Assembly: GCF_900168325.1 (NCBI RefSeq)
Contig: NZ_FVZE01000003.1
Location: 372,001-436,000, forward strand
DNA length: 64,000 bases
From: Novosphingobium mathurense
GTDB taxonomy: Bacteria; Pseudomonadota; Alphaproteobacteria; Sphingomonadales; Sphingomonadaceae
Direction of reading: 5' to 3'
Below are positions 49,886 through 58,070 of the stretch, in pieces (within the stretch, counting starts at the first letter, position 1; each line of letters starts with the position of its first letter). A program made the translations under genes and the position numbers. The notes under the pieces are model-generated. The model made no database searches, was not told where the DNA came from, and was given only the letters and a program-made list of their open reading frames with translations.

Positions 49886-51060
49886 AGCTGGGATTTTCCG
49901 CCGAGGACGAGGCATTCCGCGCCGAAGCTGCGGACTGGCTGCAGGGTCAGATGGCTGGCGAGTTCAGGGATATCGTCGGCATCCCCAACCTTGTTTCCAA
50001 GGTCGAACGCCGCAAGGAGTGGGAACGGCAGCTGGCCGCGCACCAGTGGTCCTGCATCGGTTGGCCTGTCGAGTGGGGCGGCCGCGATGCCACCCTGGCG
50101 CAGCAGGTGATCTTCGCCGAGGAATACGCGCGCGCGGGTGCGCCCAACCGCATCAACCATATCGGCGTCGAGCTGGCCGGCCCGACGATCCTCGCTTTCG
50201 GGACGCAGGAGCAGAAAGCCCGCTATCTTCCGGGCATTGCCGGGGGCACGCAAATCTGGTGCCAGGGTTATTCGGAACCCAATGCCGGCTCGGACTTGGC
50301 CAACGTCAAGACCAAGGCCCACCTCGAGGGCAACGAGTGGGTCGTGACCGGGCAGAAGGTATGGACCAGCCTCGCGCACTTCTCCGACTACATCTTCGTC
50401 GTTGCCCGTAGCGAAGAAGGATCGAAGGGCCCCAAGGGCCTGTCGTTCCTGCTGATGGCCATGGACCAGCCCGGGATCGAGGTACGCCCGATCCGCCAGA
50501 TGAACGGCGAGGCCGAGTTCAACGAGACCTTCCTCGACGCGGCACGCTGCCCGGCAGACGCCATGCTGGGCGAGCGCGGTCAGGGCTGGGGCGTTGCCAT
50601 GGCGCTTCTGGGCTTTGAACGCGGGGTTTCCACGCTGGCCCAGCAGATGCAGTTCCGTAACGAACTGGATGCCGTGATCGAGGCCGCCCGGGCAAACGGC
50701 AAGGCGAACGACCCGGTGACGCGGCAGAAGATCGCCAGGGCGGAGATCGGGCTCAACCTGATGCGCTACGGCGCGCTGCGCATGCTCTCGAACGCGGATG
50801 CGGCCGGGCTCGACGGCGCGGCGCTGACCTACAAGATCCAGTGGGCGACCTGGCGGCGTGACCTTGGCGAACTGGCCATGGAAGTACTCGGGCAGGCCGG
50901 CGAGATCGCTGCGGGCGAGGCCTACGAATGGTCACTCTTGCCCAATACCTTCCTCTTCAGCCGTTCGGACACGATCTACGGCGGCACCAACCAGATCCAG
51001 CGCAACCTGATCGCCGAGCGCGGCCTCGGGCTGCCCCGCGAACCGAGAGGTAACTCATGA
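49882..51060 (+). CDS. fadE30: Acyl-CoA dehydrogenase, FadE30-like large subunit, copy 2
   Basis: A 392-residue dehydrogenase with FadE30 hallmarks: CQGYSEPNAGSDLA, GQKVWTSLAHFSDY, MNGEAEFNETF, FERGVSTLAQQ, SRSDTIYGGTNQIQRN and the C-terminal LPREPRG. In Mycobacterium FadE30 dehydrogenates the propanoyl-CoA side chain of (5-hydroxy-)HIP-CoA. This copy sits among ipdF, ksi and fadD3, so it is the best candidate for that step here; the copy at 7594 is its paralogue. Both ends overlap neighbours by ATGA. Confidence 0.92.
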   Translation: MKLGFSAEDEAFRAEAADWLQGQMAGEFRDIVGIPNLVSKVERRKEWERQLAAHQWSCIGWPVEWGGRDATLAQQVIFAEEYARAGAPNRINHIGVELAGPTILAFGTQEQKARYLPGIAGGTQIWCQGYSEPNAGSDLANVKTKAHLEGNEWVVTGQKVWTSLAHFSDYIFVVARSEEGSKGPKGLSFLLMAMDQPGIEVRPIRQMNGEAEFNETFLDAARCPADAMLGERGQGWGVAMALLGFERGVSTLAQQMQFRNELDAVIEAARANGKANDPVTRQKIARAEIGLNLMRYGALRMLSNADAAGLDGAALTYKIQWATWRRDLGELAMEVLGQAGEIAAGEAYEWSLLPNTFLFSRSDTIYGGTNQIQRNLIAERGLGLPREPRGNS

Positions 51061-51842
51061 CCGTACCCGTTCCTTCCTATCCCACGCCCCTCGGCATGCT
51101 GAAGGGCAAGACCGTGGTGGTCACCGCTGCGGCCGGTACCGGCATCGGCTTTTCGGCTGCCAAGCGCGCCGCGGAAGAGGGCGCCAGGCTGCTCATCAGC
51201 GACTTTCACGAGCGTCGCCTTGGCGAAGCGGCCGACCGTATCGCAGATGAAGTGGGCTGCGCACGTCCCGCCACTTTCGTGTGCGACGTTACCAGCGAAG
51301 AGGCTATCCAGGGTCTGCGCGATGGCGCGCTTGCGGCGCTCGGCAAGGTGGACGTGCTTATCAACAATGCCGGGCTCGGCGGCGAGGTCAGTGTCGTCGA
51401 CATGACCGACGAGCAATGGAGCCGCGTGCTCGATGTGACACTCACCAGTCTGTTCCGCATGACCCGTGCCTTTCTGCCTTCGATGTATGCGCAAAAGTCG
51501 GGCGTCATGGTGAACAACGCGTCGGTGCTGGGCTGGCGTGCGCAGAAGGGCCAGGCCCACTATGCTGCGGCCAAGGCCGGCGTCATGGCTTTCACCCGCT
51601 GCGCAGCGGTCGAGGCAGCCGATCACGGCGTGCGTATCAACGCGGTGGCGCCCAGCCTTGCGATGCACCCCTTCCTCGCCAAGGTGACGACCGAAGAGGC
51701 GTTGGCCGAACTGGTCAAGAAGGAAGCCTACGGCCGCCCGGCGGAAGTCTGGGAAGTCGCCAACGTGATGATGTTCCTCGCGTCCGACCTGTCCAGCTAC
51801 ATGACCGGCGAGATCGTTCCGGTCTCGAGCCAGCACGCATGA
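51057..51842 (+). CDS. ipdF: 5-OH-HIP-CoA dehydrogenase-type SDR, IpdF
   Basis: A 261-residue SDR with the unusual TAAAGTGIGFSAAKRAAEEGA nucleotide region, ISDFHERRLGEA, NNAGLGGEVSVVDMTDE, NNASVLGWRAQKGQAHYAAAKAGVMA and the C-terminal SSQHA, all matching IpdF as I recall it from Mycobacterium. It oxidises the ring C hydroxyl of 5-OH-HIP-CoA. ATGA overlaps on both sides tie it to fadE30 and the MaoC gene. Confidence 0.92.
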   Translation: MTVPVPSYPTPLGMLKGKTVVVTAAAGTGIGFSAAKRAAEEGARLLISDFHERRLGEAADRIADEVGCARPATFVCDVTSEEAIQGLRDGALAALGKVDVLINNAGLGGEVSVVDMTDEQWSRVLDVTLTSLFRMTRAFLPSMYAQKSGVMVNNASVLGWRAQKGQAHYAAAKAGVMAFTRCAAVEAADHGVRINAVAPSLAMHPFLAKVTTEEALAELVKKEAYGRPAEVWEVANVMMFLASDLSSYMTGEIVPVSSQHA

Positions 51843-52309
51843 GCGCGCCGAAGGTCTTCGAACGCCCGGCCGACCTGATCGGTGCGGAAGGCACGCAGCT
51901 TGGCCCCACCGAATGGCTGCTGATCGATCAGGAGCGGGTGAATGGCTTTGCCGATGTCACAGGCGATCACCAGTGGATCCATGTCGACGTCGAGCGCGCG
52001 AAGGACGGGCCGTTCGGAGGCACGATCGCCCATGGTTATCTGACGTTGAGCCTGGTCAACATGTTCCTGCCGCAGATGATCGAGGTTCGCCGCTTTGCGG
52101 CCGGCGTGAACGTGGGCATGGACAGGACCCGCTTCCTTTCTCCGGTCCGCGTCGGCTTGCGCATTCGCGGTACGGGCGAGATCGTCAGGGTGGAGGACGT
52201 GAAGGGCGCGATCCAGTCGACCGTTCGGGTCACGGTCGAAATCGAGGGAAGCGACAAGCCCGCGCTCGTGATCGACACCATCAGCCGCTATTTTCCGGAG
52301 ACAGAGTAA
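51839..52309 (+). CDS. MaoC-like enoyl-CoA hydratase
   Basis: A 156-residue single hotdog MaoC/NodN-like protein. The hydratase motif is in FADVTGDHQWIHVD, with the Asp/His pair, and GGTIAHGYLTLSL completes the hot-dog helix. Start at the ATG overlapping ipdF (ATGA). It probably hydrates the unsaturated CoA ester made by the FadE30-type dehydrogenase. The next gene, ksi, begins in the stop codon (TAATG). Confidence 0.9.
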   Translation: MSAPKVFERPADLIGAEGTQLGPTEWLLIDQERVNGFADVTGDHQWIHVDVERAKDGPFGGTIAHGYLTLSLVNMFLPQMIEVRRFAAGVNVGMDRTRFLSPVRVGLRIRGTGEIVRVEDVKGAIQSTVRVTVEIEGSDKPALVIDTISRYFPETE

Positions 52310-52686
52310 TGCCCGATCCCGTCAGGATGGAAGCCGCGGTCCACGAATACGTTGCCGCCTTCGCCGATGGCAGCCCCGAGCGGGTGGCGGCGCTGTTCGC
52401 CGAGGATGCCACGGTCGAGGACCCGGTCGGCACGCCGCCCCACGTCGGGCGAGAGGCGATCCTCGCTTTCTATGCCGAATCCATGAAGACGGGTGCGAAG
52501 CTCACGCTCGAAGGCCCGGTGCGCCTTACCGCGGACTATGCCGTCTTTCCCTTCTCGGTGCATCTGCGCTGGGAAGGCAGCGACAAGCGCGTCGATGTGA
52601 TCGACACGTTCCGCTTCAACGAAAACAACCAGATCATCGAGATGCGCGCCTACTTCGGCCCGCTCAACATGCACGGATTTGCCTGA
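52309..52686 (+). CDS. ksi: Steroid delta-5-3-ketosteroid isomerase (KSI)
   Basis: A 125-residue protein, the same length as the Comamonas testosteroni isomerase. The three catalytic residues fall at identical positions: Tyr14 (HEYVAAF), Asp38 (VEDPVG) and Asp99 (VIDTFRF). Other shared segments are FAEDATVEDPVG, FYAESM and MRAYFGPLN. It moves the double bond of 3-keto-5-ene steroids to position 4. It is the clearest proof that the cluster handles intact steroids. It lies in the ring C/D operon, 13 bp before a thiolase gene. Confidence 0.96.
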   Translation: MPDPVRMEAAVHEYVAAFADGSPERVAALFAEDATVEDPVGTPPHVGREAILAFYAESMKTGAKLTLEGPVRLTADYAVFPFSVHLRWEGSDKRVDVIDTFRFNENNQIIEMRAYFGPLNMHGFA

Positions 52687-52699
52687 GAGGACTGACACG

Positions 52700-53902
52700 A
52701 TGCGCGAAGCTGCAATCATTTCCACTGCCCGTACCGGTGTCGGCAAGGCCTATCGCGGCGCGTTCAACGATACCGAGGCGCCGCGCATGGCCGCCCATGT
52801 CGTCAACGCCGCGATCGAGCGCGCCGGGATCGATCCGGCCCGCGTCGACGACGTCTACATGGGCTGCGCCAACCAGTGGAACACCCAGAGCTACAACATC
52901 GGCCGTCTTGCCGTGCATGGTTCGGTGCTGCCCGATACGACCAGCGGCTTTGCGATGGACCGCAAGTGCTCCTCGGGCCTCAACGCGCTGGCCTTTGCCG
53001 CGCGCGGCATCATCGCCAACGAGATCGACTGTGCGCTCTCGGGCGGTACCGAGAACGTCTCGCTCACAATCGACAAGCACTACCCCAATTTCCGCAACCG
53101 CTCGGAATGGGTCAAGGAGCACGACCCTTACGCCTACATGGCGATGATCGAGACCGCCGAAGTCGTGGCCGAGCGCTACGGCGTCAGCCGCGAAGCGCAG
53201 GACCGCTTTGCCGCGCAGAGCCAGAGCCGCGCTTCTGCCGCACAGGAAGCGGGCGCATTCGACGCTGAGATCGTGCCGATTACCGTCACCAAGGCCCTCT
53301 TCGACAAGGAGGGCAACGAGACCGGCAAGGAAGATGTGACGCTGACGAAGGACGAGGGCGTGCGGGCCGGCACGACATTCGAGAAGCTGCAGGCCCTCAA
53401 TCCGATTTTCAGGAACGGGCAGGTCATCAAGCAAGGCCAGCACGTGACGGCGGGCAACGCCAGTCAGCTTTCCGACGGGGCTTCCGCGCAAGTGCTCATG
53501 GACCTTGCCACCGCGCAGAAGGAGGGCTTGCCGATCCTTGGTCTCTATCGCGGCTTTCAGGTTGCGGGTTGCGGCGCGGACGAGATGGGCATCGGGCCGG
53601 TCTTCGCGATTCCCAAGCTTCTCGACCGCGCTGGCCTCAAGATCGATGACATCGGACTTTGGGAGATCAACGAGGCCTTCGCCAGCCAGGCGGTCTACTG
53701 CCAGGAAAAGCTGGGCATCGATCCTGAGAAGCTAAACGTCAATGGCGGCGGCATCGCCATCGGCCACCCTTTCGCCATGACCGGTTCACGCCTCGTCGGT
53801 CATGCCCTGCTCGAGGGCAAGCGGCGCGGCGTGAAGTACGTCGTCGTCTCGATGTGCGTGGCAGGCGGCATGGGCGCTGCCGGTCTGTTCGAAGTCGCCT
53901 GA
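52700..53902 (+). CDS. Acetyl-CoA acetyltransferase family thiolase
   Basis: A 400-residue thiolase: nucleophile Cys in [55 protein letters not shown] and the second Cys in [11 protein letters not shown]. It is not as close to FadA5 or FadA6 as the thiolase at 46753 is to FadA6; a 3-ketoacyl-CoA thiolase acting after the FadE30/MaoC/SDR steps is the most likely role, shortening the HIP propanoyl chain. Start ATG after GAGAGGAC. It is followed 17 bp later by fadD3. Confidence 0.9.
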   Translation: MREAAIISTARTGVGKAYRGAFNDTEAPRMAAHVVNAAIERAGIDPARVDDVYMGCANQWNTQSYNIGRLAVHGSVLPDTTSGFAMDRKCSSGLNALAFAARGIIANEIDCALSGGTENVSLTIDKHYPNFRNRSEWVKEHDPYAYMAMIETAEVVAERYGVSREAQDRFAAQSQSRASAAQEAGAFDAEIVPITVTKALFDKEGNETGKEDVTLTKDEGVRAGTTFEKLQALNPIFRNGQVIKQGQHVTAGNASQLSDGASAQVLMDLATAQKEGLPILGLYRGFQVAGCGADEMGIGPVFAIPKLLDRAGLKIDDIGLWEINEAFASQAVYCQEKLGIDPEKLNVNGGGIAIGHPFAMTGSRLVGHALLEGKRRGVKYVVVSMCVAGGMGAAGLFEVA

Positions 53903-53919
53903 GCGAGAGACAGCAGATC

Positions 53920-55467
53920 ATGACCGAAGCGATGGGCACTTGGCCGACGACGATCCCCGGCGCGGCGAAAGCGGCGGCCGAAACCTGGCCGGATGCTACC
54001 GGCCTGATCGTCGGCGAGAAGACCTGGACGTTCGCACAGGTCTGGGCCGATGCCCGGGCCGCCGCATCGGCCATGCTGGCCAGCGGGATCAGAAACGGCG
54101 ATCGCATCGCGATCTGGGCGCCCAATACGCGCGAGTGGATACTCGCAGCGCTTGGCGCACAGACCGTGGGCGCCACGATCGTTCCCATGAACACGCGCTT
54201 CAAAGGCACCGAGGCAGCCGAGATCCTGCGTCGCGCCCGGGTGAAGATCCTTTTCGCGCCAGCCGATTTTCTTGGCCAGGACTACGCTCAGCTGATTGCC
54301 TCGGAAGACCTGCCCGACCTTGGCGAGACCGTGCATCTCGACAAGGGCTGGGAGGCTTTCGTGTCGCGCGGGAACGGCGCACAGGACCCCGAAGTCGATG
54401 CTGCATTAGCGCGGCTGACCGGCGATCATATCTGCGACATCATCTTCACATCGGGTACGACCGGCAAGCCCAAGGGGGCGCTGACGGCACATAGACAGGC
54501 GGTACAGATCTTCGGCGATTGGGCCGTCAGGGTCGATCTTCGCGCAGGCGACAGGTACCTGATCGTCAATCCGTTCTTCCATACGTTCGGCTACAAGGCG
54601 GGCTGGGCCGTCTGCTTCACCCGCGGTGCGACGATCTTGCCGATGCCGGTTTTCGACGTGGCCGAAACCATCCGTCAGATCGAACACAACCGCATCAGCT
54701 TCCTGCCCGGGCCGCCGACCATCTACCAGTCGTTGCTGCAGGAATTGGACGGCGGCAAAGCGCGCGACTTTTCCTCGCTGCGCGTTGCCGTCACCGGCGC
54801 CGCTCCGGTGGCGCCGGCTCTCGTTGAACGGATGCGTCACGAACTGGGGATGCAAAACATCGTCAATGGTTATGGCATGACGGAATGCGGCGCAGTCGCC
54901 ATGACCTGCCGGGGAGACGATGCCGAAACCGTTGCCAATACCTGCGGCTATCCGCTACCCGGCATGGAAGTGCGCTGTGTCGATGACGAGGGCAACGACC
55001 TGCCCGCCGGCCAGCCCGGTGAACTGTGGCTGCGCGGCCCTTCCGTGATGAAGGGCTACCTCGACGATCCGGTGGCGACTGCCGAGGCGATCGACGGCGA
55101 GGGGTGGCTCCATACCGGGGACATCGGCACCATCGATGCGCGCGGTTATCTCAGGATCACCGACCGCAAGAAGGACATGTTCATTTCCGGCGGCTTCAAC
55201 GTCTATCCGGCCGAGGTCGAAAGCCTGATTGCAACGCATCCCGAAGTGAACATGGTGGCGGTTATCGGCACGCCGGACGAGCGTCTGGGCGAAGTGGGGC
55301 GTGCCTACGTGGTCACCCGTCCAGGGTCGTCATTGCGCGAGGACGAACTGCTGCAGTGGTCGCGCAAGCGCATGGCCAACTACAAGGTGCCGCGCAGCAT
55401 TCGGATCGTTCCTGAACTGCCGCGCAACGCGGCCGGAAAGGTGCTCAAGACCGAATTGCGCGACTGA
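53920..55467 (+). CDS. fadD3: HIP-CoA ligase, FadD3
   Basis: A 515-residue AMP-forming ligase. The P-loop is FTSGTTGKPKGAL; the substrate region NPFFHTFGYKAGWAV and GPPTIYQSLL match FadD3; YGMTECG, TGDIG, GGFNVYPAEVE and the catalytic lysine in NAAGKVLK complete the enzyme. It activates HIP, the C/D-ring propanoate released by HsaD, and starts the ring C/D branch. Last gene of the right-hand operon. Start by family length; the ribosome site (GAGCGAGAG) is weak. Confidence 0.93.
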   Translation: MTEAMGTWPTTIPGAAKAAAETWPDATGLIVGEKTWTFAQVWADARAAASAMLASGIRNGDRIAIWAPNTREWILAALGAQTVGATIVPMNTRFKGTEAAEILRRARVKILFAPADFLGQDYAQLIASEDLPDLGETVHLDKGWEAFVSRGNGAQDPEVDAALARLTGDHICDIIFTSGTTGKPKGALTAHRQAVQIFGDWAVRVDLRAGDRYLIVNPFFHTFGYKAGWAVCFTRGATILPMPVFDVAETIRQIEHNRISFLPGPPTIYQSLLQELDGGKARDFSSLRVAVTGAAPVAPALVERMRHELGMQNIVNGYGMTECGAVAMTCRGDDAETVANTCGYPLPGMEVRCVDDEGNDLPAGQPGELWLRGPSVMKGYLDDPVATAEAIDGEGWLHTGDIGTIDARGYLRITDRKKDMFISGGFNVYPAEVESLIATHPEVNMVAVIGTPDERLGEVGRAYVVTRPGSSLREDELLQWSRKRMANYKVPRSIRIVPELPRNAAGKVLKTELRD

Positions 55468-55480
55468 GCTCGATTGGCCC

Positions 55481-56539
55481 TCAGGTGCCTGCCTTCGCGG
55501 CGTCCTGCGCGGGGCTGCCGCAGGCCATGCAGTAGCGGAAGAAGGCCATCTTGCGGGCATCGCATTTGCTGCAGTGATTGAAGAGCGTCATCCCGCAATG
55601 GACGCAGAAGTTCGTCTCACTGCCTTCCATTGCGGCGATCGGTCGGTCGCAGCCGGGGCAGACCTTGGCCGACATCTTCTTGAAGGCTTCGTCGTGCGAG
55701 ACGAGCTTGCGCCTTTCTTCCTCCGCCTGCGCTTCCACTTCCCGGCGCTTTTCCAGGTAGTGGCGCATGTTCTTGATCAGGAAGTGCCCGGCGGCAACGG
55801 TAAGCAGGATGCCCACGCCGTAACGGATGTAGCCGCCGTAGCTGGGCAGGTAGGGCACCAGTTCGACGAAGAAGACGAAGACCGCGGCAATCACGAAGCC
55901 GCGTGACAGCGGCCAGTAAGCGCCCTTGCGCCGCTTTGCGACCAGCCATGCGGCGAGCAGCAGCATGGGCAGGGTTAGCGCCAGACGTAGCAGGAAGATC
56001 CGCAGTTCCTGCCAGAACAGGGCCTTCTCAAAAGCCGGATAGGCCGCGTCCTGCAGGTCGTTCTGTTCCTGGCGCAGTGCCGTGGCGCGCTGTTCGAGAG
56101 GCAGGCGTTCGTTCTCGAGCGTGTTGATCCGACCCTGGATCACGCGCTCGTTGCCCTTGAGCTGTTCGAGCCGACGGGTGCGCTGAACCACTTCGGGGTC
56201 CTGCTGGGGATCGGTGGTTGCGCTCCGGGTCTGGATCCAGGCCTGGAAGGTCTCGGTGGCGGTCTGCGAGGCGCGGCGGGCCTGTTCGAGCTGTAGCCGG
56301 GCGATCTGAAGCTTGTCGTCAATTGCTCCGCGGCGATCTTCGGCCTGCTTGAGTTCCCTTTGCAGCGCTTTGTCCCGCGTCTTGTCGACGAATTGATCGG
56401 GCGAAACCGTCGTTTCGATCTGCGGCAGGTCGCCGATAACGAGGTTGCCGAAGCCGACGATAAAGCCGGCGAAGATGACCGAAACTGCCCAGAGTACGAT
56501 CAGATAGGCCCGCTCAGGAACCCGCGCACCCTTTATCAT
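55481..56539 (-). CDS. Coiled-coil membrane protein with C-terminal zinc ribbons
   Basis: A 352-residue protein. One membrane helix lies near residues 10-33, then a long periplasmic-type coiled coil rich in Glu, Arg and Gln (about 45-160), then three hydrophobic helices (about 168-255), then a charged cytoplasmic helix and two Cys-x2-Cys pairs units (CPGCDRP, CVHCGMT, CSKCDAR, CMACG) that form zinc ribbons. Start at ATG 56539, 7 bp after GGGAGG. I do not recognise a named family. It converges on fadD3 with a 13-bp gap and is not obviously part of the steroid pathway; a stress or envelope role is possible. Confidence 0.75.
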   Translation of the reverse strand: MIKGARVPERAYLIVLWAVSVIFAGFIVGFGNLVIGDLPQIETTVSPDQFVDKTRDKALQRELKQAEDRRGAIDDKLQIARLQLEQARRASQTATETFQAWIQTRSATTDPQQDPEVVQRTRRLEQLKGNERVIQGRINTLENERLPLEQRATALRQEQNDLQDAAYPAFEKALFWQELRIFLLRLALTLPMLLLAAWLVAKRRKGAYWPLSRGFVIAAVFVFFVELVPYLPSYGGYIRYGVGILLTVAAGHFLIKNMRHYLEKRREVEAQAEEERRKLVSHDEAFKKMSAKVCPGCDRPIAAMEGSETNFCVHCGMTLFNHCSKCDARKMAFFRYCMACGSPAQDAAKAGT

Positions 56540-56919
56540 CTCCAAGCCTCCCGCGCCCCATTCATATCGAGAGGCTTATCATGGCCACCATACCTGTAAA
56601 GCGTTTCGCCACCATCGGTGCTGCAGCACTCTGAGTGAGCTGACTTTTCTGATGATGTAGAAACGGCGGAAACGGGCGGAGGAGTTTGTAACCCCGACCG
56701 GGGAAGTCGCACCGGTCGCATCTATCGTTATGCCCTGTTTATTGCGGCGCTGAAGGCTCTGTTCGAAGCCATCCCGCCGCTCCGACCCGCGCGATTTGCG
56801 GACATGCCAATAAATTCTCCGAGCGCGCGGATGAAATTGACCGGCGCACTCGTTCTCTCAGCCAAGCCGCATCATTCACGAGTGATGCTCCGAAAATTCA
56901 ATTGGCAGGAGGTACACCC
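56540..56919. other. Gene-free stretch
   Basis: 380 bp upstream of two divergent units. No convincing gene, tRNA or repeat. It must hold the promoter of the minus-strand membrane protein and probably that of the small ORF at 56920. Only short GC palindromes such as CCCCGACCGGGG (56692-56703) are visible, and no known operator. Confidence 0.4.
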
Positions 56920-57012
56920 ATGATCATCGACATCACGACCGCAGCAACGGTCGCATGCCCAGTGCAGGCCGCAACGCCGGAAGGGGCGCGGAGACTTCAT
57001 CCGAAATTCTGA
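56920..57012 (+). CDS. Small ORF, 30 residues, possible leader peptide
   Basis: An ATG at 56920 lies exactly 7 bp after a consensus AGGAGG (56907-56912), one of the best ribosome binding sites in the window. The predicted peptide is 30 residues, MIIDITTAATVACPVQAATP followed by a basic tail. Its stop codon is in the first of three hairpins that precede the beta-barrel gene. It could be a regulatory leader or a genuine small protein. No known family; translation is unproven. Confidence 0.4.
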   Translation: MIIDITTAATVACPVQAATPEGARRLHPKF

Positions 57013-57076
57013 CCGACAGGCCGTCGGTCCGATCTTCCGCGCTGAGCGCGGCATGGTGGCCGGGCCTGCCAGCCCG
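57011..57076 (+). promoter_or_regulatory. Three consecutive hairpins, possible attenuator/leader
   Basis: GACCGAC/GTCGGTC (57011-57017 with 57023-57029), CCGCGC/GCGCGG (57037-57042 with 57046-57051) and CGGGC/GCCCG (57061-57065 with 57072-57076) are all perfect stems, in 66 bp between the small ORF and the outer-membrane gene. No U-tract follows, so simple termination is unlikely. Confidence 0.4.
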
Positions 57077-57105
57077 AAATGCAAACATTCAAGGCGGATA
57101 TTGAA

Positions 57106-57918
57106 ATGCGCATGTTTCACGCTGCTTCGGCGGCACTGGTTCTTTTGTTTAATGCGACGCCTGCCATCGCCGCTGACCGCGATGGTACCGGCACGCGAGC
57201 TGAGGGTTGGTCCGGCGAAGTGAGTACCGGCGTCATATATCAGGAAGGCGACTACGGCACCGACGACAGGTTCGAAACGGTCGCGGTTCCGGTCACCGTT
57301 ACGGCCACGAAGGGACGATTCCACATCGGCGCATCGCTTCCCTATGTGCGCACAAGCGCTCCAGCTGGCGTCATCGTCAGCCAGGGTGGACTGTTGGGCA
57401 CGCCGCTGCTTGCAACCGGTTCGCCGACCCTGGAGCGAAGCACGCGTGAAGGGATCGGAGATCTCACGATTCAGGCATCCGTTGACTTGCCCCTTGCGGG
57501 CCTTGCGACGTCTCTTGGCACATCGGTCAAACTGCCGACCGCATCTGTTGCCAAGGGGCTGGGTACCGGCAAGGCGGACTACGCTGTTGTCGGGCAGGTG
57601 GCCAGGCCAATGGGGGTGCTCACACCGTTCCTTTCGCTGGGCTATACGGTGCTGGGAGAACCGGACGGCTTCGATGTCCACAATACCCTGAGCGGATCGG
57701 CGGGAGCGCGCATGAAGCTTGGCGCTCACACCTTTGCGGCTCTCTCCTATTCCTATGAAGAAGCCGCGACAGAAACCCTCGCTGACAGACAGGCCATCGG
57801 TATTGGGCTCGGAACAAGCCTTGAAGACAACATGCGCCTGAGTTTGGAGGGCAACGCTGGCCTGAGTGAAGGTGCACCGTCTGCCAGTATTGCAGCGCGC
57901 ATCGGGTTCGGCTTCTAG
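57106..57918 (+). CDS. Outer-membrane beta-barrel protein (transporter-like)
   Basis: A 270-residue exported protein: signal peptide MRMFHAASAALVLLFNATPA (cleavage after AIA near residue 22), then alternating beta-strand pattern with many Gly and aromatic residues, ending in IGFGF with a terminal phenylalanine typical of BamA substrates. Segments such as REGIGDLTIQ and VKLPTAS resemble the family of outer-membrane transporters linked to phenol degradation (MetA-pathway type). Start chosen at ATG 57106 after AAGGCGGA; ATG 57079 is possible. Substrate unknown. Confidence 0.75.
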   Translation: MRMFHAASAALVLLFNATPAIAADRDGTGTRAEGWSGEVSTGVIYQEGDYGTDDRFETVAVPVTVTATKGRFHIGASLPYVRTSAPAGVIVSQGGLLGTPLLATGSPTLERSTREGIGDLTIQASVDLPLAGLATSLGTSVKLPTASVAKGLGTGKADYAVVGQVARPMGVLTPFLSLGYTVLGEPDGFDVHNTLSGSAGARMKLGAHTFAALSYSYEEAATETLADRQAIGIGLGTSLEDNMRLSLEGNAGLSEGAPSASIAARIGFGF

Positions 57919-58070
57919 CGCCAGGAGTCACGCAAGAGGCGGAAAGGGTATCCGGCTCTTTCGGTGCGATGGGTCGCGATGCGGTTCTGGCCCTGACATT
58001 GACAAGTTACCGGCACCACCACAGTCTGCCGCAAGAACCACCGGTCGGGCGTGGCAGAATTGAGGCGTCA

